A DNA stretch of 44,846 bases from the NCBI GenBank assembly GCA_016219545.1, contig JACRMH010000001.1:1-44846 (forward strand), written 5' to 3'. This DNA comes from Chloroflexota bacterium. Lineage in GTDB: Bacteria > Chloroflexota > Anaerolineae > Anaerolineales > Villigracilaceae. The translations under genes were made by a program, and so were the position numbers. How positions within the stretch are numbered: position 1 is the stretch's first letter; each line of letters starts with the position of its first letter. The notes under the pieces are model-generated. The model saw nothing but the letters and a program-made list of their open reading frames with translations. It did not search any database and was not told where the DNA came from. Below are positions 40,985 through 44,846 of this stretch, piece after piece.

Positions 40985-41548
40985 CTATTTCCGCATCCAT
41001 GCCGGACGCAGGCCTGCCACCGTCCGATAGACAGGACACTGCTCGTCGTGTGCTCCTGCCAAATACCCCGTAGACATCAGGAACTCACTGACGATCTCGC
41101 CGCCGGTGAAGACAAAAGTTTTCTTGAATAATTTTGTCCATTCCTCTTTTGTGAGCGGATGATTTGCATCCAGCCAGCCTTTGAAAGAGCCATATTCTTT
41201 TTTCAGTTCAAGGATCTTCTGCGCATTGACAATGGCCGCATTGATCTTTAAGCGATTGCGAATGATGCCCGCATCCGCCAGCAGACGGGCGCGGTCCTTC
41301 TCGGTATATTTTGCGACCTTCTCGATCTTGAATTTGTCATAGGCCTTGCGGAAGTTATCCGCTTTTTTCAGGATGGTGATCCATGAAAGCCCGGCCTGGT
41401 TGATCTCAAGCACAAGGCGCTCAAAGAGCAGGTTGTCGTCATTCAAAGGAAAACCATATTCGGTGTCATGGTAAACCTTGTTCAAGACCTGAATACAATA
41501 ACTACGGTAAAAGGATAGTGTTGTCAACTGATTTATTCCTATGAGCAT
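40985..41548 (-). CDS. tag: 3-methyladenine DNA glycosylase I, truncated N-terminus
   Basis: A Tag-family base-excision glycosylase, very like its upstream neighbour (shared NKVYH, YGFPL, DDNLLFERL, INQAGLSWITILKKADNF, DAGIIRNRLK, KEYGSFKGWL, FVFTGGEIV, FLMSTGYL). The zinc half-site HDEQC near the C-terminus is present, but the N-terminal cysteine region is damaged: only SYC remains before IQVLNKVYH. The ATG at 41548 has no ribosome site. This copy has the normal base composition of the region, so it looks like the native gene whose 5' end was replaced when the second copy arrived. It may be poorly expressed. Confidence 0.65.
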   Translation of the reverse strand: MLIGINQLTTLSFYRSYCIQVLNKVYHDTEYGFPLNDDNLLFERLVLEINQAGLSWITILKKADNFRKAYDKFKIEKVAKYTEKDRARLLADAGIIRNRLKINAAIVNAQKILELKKEYGSFKGWLDANHPLTKEEWTKLFKKTFVFTGGEIVSEFLMSTGYLAGAHDEQCPVYRTVAGLRPAWMRK

Positions 41549-41561
41549 TTTAATGGCATTA

Positions 41562-42107
41562 TTAGGATAAAATCCAAGCCGGCCCCTCAGCAATAACAAT
41601 ATTATAAATGGGGCAATCTGGCGTATGAGCGCCTGGCAGGTATCCCGTACTCATTAGAAATTCTTTGACTATTTCCCCTCCAGTAAATACAAATGTGCGT
41701 TTAAACAGTTTAGTCCAGTTCTCCAAAGTTTGTGGATGGTTGCTATCTAACCATCCTTTAAATGATCCATATTCTTTACGCAAGGATTGAATACGGCGAG
41801 CGTTTTCAATAGCTGCGTTAACCTTTAGACGGTTCCGAATTATGCCAGCATCACTTAACAATCGGACTCGATCCGTTTCATTATAGGATGAGATCTTATC
41901 AATATCAAAATGACTATACGCAGAATGAAAATTGTCGGCTTTCTTCAATATTGTTATCCAAGAAAGCCCAGCTTGGTTGATTTCCAATATCAAGCGCTCA
42001 AATAATAAATTATCGTCTTGAAGGGGAAAGCCATATTGTGTCTCATGATAAACCTTATTAAATGTATCTTCAACTTGAGAATTGCAATAGTCGCAATAGG
42101 ATGTCAT
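41562..42107 (-). CDS. tag: 3-methyladenine DNA glycosylase I, AT-rich copy
   Basis: A 181-residue complete Tag glycosylase that removes N3-methyladenine from DNA. Zinc ligands fit Cys in MTSYCDYC, His in KVYHETQYG, and His and Cys in GAHTPDC. The catalytic Glu lies in DDNLLFERLILEINQAGLSW. Silent positions are much more AT-rich than those of the downstream copy, so it was probably acquired from another lineage. No ribosome site; a TAAAAT box ends 6 bases before the ATG. Confidence 0.87.
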   Translation of the reverse strand: MTSYCDYCNSQVEDTFNKVYHETQYGFPLQDDNLLFERLILEINQAGLSWITILKKADNFHSAYSHFDIDKISSYNETDRVRLLSDAGIIRNRLKVNAAIENARRIQSLRKEYGSFKGWLDSNHPQTLENWTKLFKRTFVFTGGEIVKEFLMSTGYLPGAHTPDCPIYNIVIAEGPAWILS

Positions 42108-42113
42108 GAGACA

Positions 42114-42119
42114 ATTTTA
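42114..42119 (-). promoter_or_regulatory. Candidate -10 box for leaderless tag mRNA
   Basis: TAAAAT on the minus strand, followed by TGTCTC and ATG. The 6-base distance equals that seen for the histidine kinase and transglutaminase genes. Confidence 0.4.
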
Positions 42120-42220
42120 CTATGGTTGAGTGAAGACAGAAACAACCACTCAACCAAAACCCAGCGACTTCCCCCAACCTTTATACCTATAAACTATATG
42201 CAATTAAAAAATACAATCTA

Positions 42221-42228
42221 TTTAATGT
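42221..42228 (+). repeat. Target-site duplication, left copy
   Basis: TTTAATGT directly left of the IS end; the identical octamer is at 43579-43586. Eight bases is the usual ISL3 target duplication. Confidence 0.9.
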
Positions 42229-42251
42229 GGTTCAATAGGAGATGCCGTGAT
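42229..42251 (+). repeat. Left terminal inverted repeat of ISL3 element
   Basis: GGTTCAATAGGAGATGCCGTGAT shortened here to its key parts: it starts GGTTC and ends TGCCGTGAT, matching the complement of 43556-43578 (GGCTC...TGCCGTGAT) at about 16 of 23 positions. Confidence 0.85.
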
Positions 42252-42309
42252 ACCCGCCAGATATGGGGGGTGAAAAGAGATAAAATCAAAGACAAAAACG
42301 GAAAATCTC

Positions 42310-43555
42310 ATGGCAAAAGCAGAGATCACGATACCACTGGATATCCCCGATGTGCGAGTCTTGCAAACTTCTCTGAATGCCCACGGAGAGATCATCATCA
42401 CAGTCGAAAGCACAAAAGCCGGAACGCCATGCCGCAAGTGTGGAAAATGGATCACGAAATTACACGGACGAGAGGAATGGGTCACGATCAGACATCTACC
42501 CGCGTTTGGTCGTCCGAGCTATTTGCGGTATCGTCCCAATCGGTATCAATGTCTCGACTGTGAAGGACATCCGACCACAAGCCAAACGCTGGCATGGCAT
42601 GATGCCAATAGTCCGCACAGTTTTTCATACGACAACCATCTGTTAATGGAGTTAGTGAACTCGACGGTGGAAGATGTCAGCCTCAAGGAAGGGCTCGCGT
42701 ATGAGCGGATGGCCGGAGTCTTGGAACGGCGAATTGAGGGCAAGGTAGATTGGTTGGGGATTACGAAAATTGAAATTCTGGGGCTGGATGAAATCGCGTT
42801 GAAAAAAGGACGCCGTGATTATGTCACCTTGGTGACCGGGCGCTTGCGGAATGGTGAGATCCTGATTCTGGGGGTTCTGCCGGGGCATGAAAAAGCGGAA
42901 GTGATCGAGTTTTTACGCTTGATTCCGTTCAGGATCGCACAAAAAATTCAAAGTGTTTGTTGCGATTTATGGGAAGCGTATACCGAAGCCGCGCGCCAGG
43001 ATCGTAGCAGATCGTTTTCATGTCGCCAAACATTATCGGGATGCAGTCGAACAAGTTCGAAAACACGAACTGCACCATCTGAAGAAAACGTTATCGAAAG
43101 CAGAATATGAAAAGCTGAATGGCAGTTATCGAGCCTTCAGAAAGAATGCCAAAGACCTGAACAAGGAAGAACGGAAAGTATTGAGACGTTTCTTCAAACA
43201 TTCTGCTTCAAGCAAACTAGCGTATCTGTTACGGGAACAGCTCACAGCGATCTTCAACATGAACTTATCCAAGAAGCAGGCTCAATCCAAAATTCGTGGA
43301 TGGGTCCAGAAGGTTCAAAATAGTGGCTTGAATTGTTTCGAGAATTTCCTGAAATTGCTTATGGTCTGGCGGGAAGAGATCACCAACTACTTCATCCAGC
43401 GCGAGAACAGTGGCTTTGTGGAAGGCTTCAACAACAAGGTCAAGATCCTCAAACGACGCTGTTACGGCATATTTAACCTCAAACATTTATTCCAGCGCAT
43501 CTATTTGGACTTGAACGGCTATCGCTTGTTTGCTGCCACCACTATATATGGCTAA
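42310..43555 (+). pseudogene. ISL3-family transposase, frameshifted
   Basis: Read across the shift, this would be about 414 residues. Frame 1 (42310 to ~42993) encodes the N-terminal zinc-binding CRKCGKW/YQCLDC region, a helix-turn-helix and the first catalytic Asp in LGLDEIALKKGRRDY, then CCDLWEAYTEAA. Frame 2 (~42995 to 43555) continues with ARIVADRFHVAKHYR, a helical insertion, and the last acidic residue in NSGFVEGFNNKVK. One extra base in the GC-rich GCCGCGCGCC at 42988-42997 breaks the frame. There is no A-rich slippery site, so programmed shifting is unlikely. The stop codon touches the right inverted repeat. Confidence 0.88.
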
Positions 43556-43578
43556 ATCACGGCAATTCCCAGAGAGCC
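43556..43578 (-). repeat. Right terminal inverted repeat of ISL3 element
   Basis: ATCACGGCAATTCCC...GAGCC on the plus strand; its complement aligns with the left end at 42229-42251. Confidence 0.85.
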
Positions 43579-43586
43579 TTTAATGT
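43579..43586 (+). repeat. Target-site duplication, right copy
   Basis: TTTAATGT, identical to 42221-42228. The 258 bases beyond it up to 43844 are AT-rich and hold no feature I can name. Confidence 0.9.
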
Positions 43587-43844
43587 ATAATCTGGTTTAT
43601 CTAACATAGTGCAAACGATATTATAAGATCCATATTTTTGGTTCTAAATGGTCATACAAAACCAAAAAATGCACTTTTGAGATCAAAAATGAGCACACAC
43701 CCGTCAAATAGTCGATTGTAAAACTATACAAGGAGTTTTATATTGAATTTGGCAATGGCAAATATTTCACTCAGTAACTAGTCGCGAGCGCGTGGCATCA
43801 TCAAGGATAGGTCTGATATTGTTGTAAGATAATTAAAATATTGC

Positions 43845-44306
43845 TTAGTGAACAGACTCTTGTAGTTTTATTACATGAACTTGGGTTTCACCTAAGTCAG
43901 TATACTCAAATATTTCTGAATAGCCTAAATAACCTGGACTTGTTACAATAATTGATAGTCTGATTCGAACAGGAATGTTAATTTCATCTCTTGTTGAAAG
44001 AACATCAAACTCCTGTATTTGACTTTGTTCAACGACACGAAGATGAATTGAACAATCCGCAATGTTTTTTCCAGAATTGGAATCAAAGCACTCAAACTTC
44101 AAATTCAGCGTGTTGGGATTAAAACCGCGAATTTTCTGTTGTTGACCGAAAATGGCAAGAAACAGGATTGCGATCGCCAAAATCAATGAAGCAAGTGCGA
44201 TCACTAAAATCCATCTAAGAATAATATTCTTTTTTCCTTTTCCATCATACTTATCAATCTTTGAGGAAACCTCTATTTCCTTGCCACAATTTGGACATGT
44301 TGTCAT
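43845..44306 (-). CDS. Zinc-ribbon membrane protein, unknown
   Basis: A 153-residue protein: N-terminal half zinc ribbon MTTCPNCGKEIEV (CxxC), a basic linker, one membrane helix (about 28-53), then an extracytoplasmic beta-rich domain (60-153) with LKFECFDSNSGKNIADCSIHL, resembling a small carboxypeptidase-regulatory-like or PEGA-like sandwich. AT-rich. The PEGA-like idea rests on SPGYLGYSEIFEYTDLG only. GGAGG appears upstream of the ATG. It lies downstream of the SH3-like surface gene on the same strand, 73 bases after it. Confidence 0.65.
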   Translation of the reverse strand: MTTCPNCGKEIEVSSKIDKYDGKGKKNIILRWILVIALASLILAIAILFLAIFGQQQKIRGFNPNTLNLKFECFDSNSGKNIADCSIHLRVVEQSQIQEFDVLSTRDEINIPVRIRLSIIVTSPGYLGYSEIFEYTDLGETQVHVIKLQESVH

Positions 44307-44379
44307 ATGACCTCCAAAGTTTTCTTTATTGAAAATTTCACGTTTTTATTATTTATCTCAATTATTCAAAAATCAAAAC

Positions 44380-44846
44380 TTATTTGCATACATTATAGCC
44401 AGCCTGTTCTATATAAACCCAACCAGTTCCTCCTCCATCTAAATTTGCTCGACTCATATCCCACCAAGTAAAACCATCTGCCGATCTCGGCCCACCAATT
44501 ATGTCCATAAGCCAATCATCATTAGGTATGATGGTATGAACATGGTACCCAAGACCAGAGCCTTCTCGTATTTCCGCGCCACTCCGTAACCCGACACGCG
44601 CACCCACTTGCCAAGAGTAACAATTAGTTTGAGGAGGTGGAGGGGGGGGTTGATTATCTTGAATCGCAAAAGACCAGGTATCACTCCAATCTGTCTCTTG
44701 TCCGTTTGCATTTCGCGCCTTTACATGCCAGGACATCGTGCCTGGCCACATCGTACCAATATAGCAAGATGTACCACTCTGCCAGTCGCAGGGTGTCATG
44801 GTGCTATATGGTCCACCCCATAGCTCCACCTTGTACTGGGTTGCAT
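44380..44846 (-). CDS. Surface protein with FN3-like and SH3-like domains (5' end off window)
   Basis: Only the C-terminal ~155 residues are inside the window; the frame stays open to the edge (ATQYKVELWGG...). The first part, with VELWGG, TMSWHVKARNANGQETDWSDTWSF, reads as the end of a fibronectin-III-like domain. A Pro-rich linker (QPPPPPPQ) follows, then an SH3b-like domain with VGARVGLRSGAEIREGSG and GTGWVYIEQAGYNVCK, of the kind that binds cell-wall material. Probably exported. The GTG at 44829 is not the real start. Confidence 0.72.
   Translation of the reverse strand, partial: ATQYKVELWGGPYSTMTPCDWQSGTSCYIGTMWPGTMSWHVKARNANGQETDWSDTWSFAIQDNQPPPPPPQTNCYSWQVGARVGLRSGAEIREGSGLGYHVHTIIPNDDWLMDIIGGPRSADGFTWWDMSRANLDGGGTGWVYIEQAGYNVCK

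Larger units (their letters stand above)
42229..43578 (+). mobile_element. ISL3-family insertion sequence, 1350 bp, complete ends
   Basis: Both terminal inverted repeats (23 bp) and a perfect 8-bp target duplication TTTAATGT are present, so the borders are exact. The single transposase gene fills the element but is broken by a one-base shift. The intact ends and perfect duplication indicate a fairly recent insertion. Confidence 0.93.

Noticed and set aside
42985..43000. Programmed ribosomal frameshift in the ISL3 transposase
   Set aside because: The shift is +1 at a GC-rich run with no slippery A-tract, and the ISL3 family normally uses a single frame; a mutation or sequencing error is simpler.

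Overview
The window looks like a chromosomal segment of a Chloroflexota bacterium, most likely class Anaerolineae. This is inferred from three things: lipoproteins with long Thr/Pro linkers behind a lipobox, an archaeal-like mevalonate gene set (HMG-CoA synthase, class II HMG-CoA reductase, SCP2-type thiolase), and very many different palindromic interspersed repeats in the gaps. There is no rRNA operon, no CRISPR array and no phage module. The one complete mobile element is an ISL3-type insertion sequence near the right end.

Layout. 0-4.4 kb: a PA2169-type stress protein, a cupredoxin lipoprotein, two methyltransferases in an operon, and an odd UPF0175-HisKA fusion with a decayed ATPase domain. 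4.4-11 kb, mostly minus strand: 3-hydroxyacyl-CoA dehydrogenase, DinB-like protein, a three-gene module (small membrane protein, substrate-binding/VWA protein, SUMF1-like protein) bracketed by an inverted pair of 53-bp repeats, acetyl-CoA acetyltransferase and an NnrU-like membrane methyltransferase. 11-17.5 kb: an AT-rich accessory gene, ABC-F ATPase Uup, histidine ammonia-lyase and a GAF-GAF histidine kinase. 17.7-24 kb: the mevalonate cluster (HMG-CoA reductase, lipoprotein, an intruding AT-rich PIN-like gene, HMG-CoA synthase, a second lipoprotein, a catalytically altered thiolase homologue). 24-26.9 kb: an ECF sigma / membrane anti-sigma pair divergent from a DUF4097 surface protein, with near-identical ECF-type promoters on both sides, then a small membrane protein. 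26.9-33.8 kb: a minus-strand polysaccharide region (heparinase-like lyase, WecA/MraY-type transferase, alpha/beta hydrolase, DIP1984-like protein, GT4 glycosyltransferase, PAP2 phosphatase). 33.9-38.8 kb: TgpA-like transglutaminase, GAF-PAS-adenylate cyclase and a small membrane protein. 38.8-44.8 kb: M20 peptidase, PfkB kinase, two tandem 3-methyladenine glycosylases of different base composition, the IS element, and two AT-rich surface or membrane genes, the last running off the edge.

How the genes work together. The thiolase, HMG-CoA synthase and HMG-CoA reductase would turn acetyl-CoA into mevalonate for isoprenoids. The thiolase beside the synthase lacks the usual nucleophile, so the intact thiolase at 9-10 kb may supply acetoacetyl-CoA. 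The sigma/anti-sigma/DUF4097 block reads as a self-contained envelope-response circuit. The 27-34 kb block fits making and trimming an exopolysaccharide.

The most unusual things are the twin ECF promoters around a hairpin repeat, the dead-kinase UPF0175 fusion, the 93-bp copied end of the HMG-CoA synthase gene, the altered thiolase, and the way palindromic repeats supply stop codons and even an in-frame peptide to host genes.
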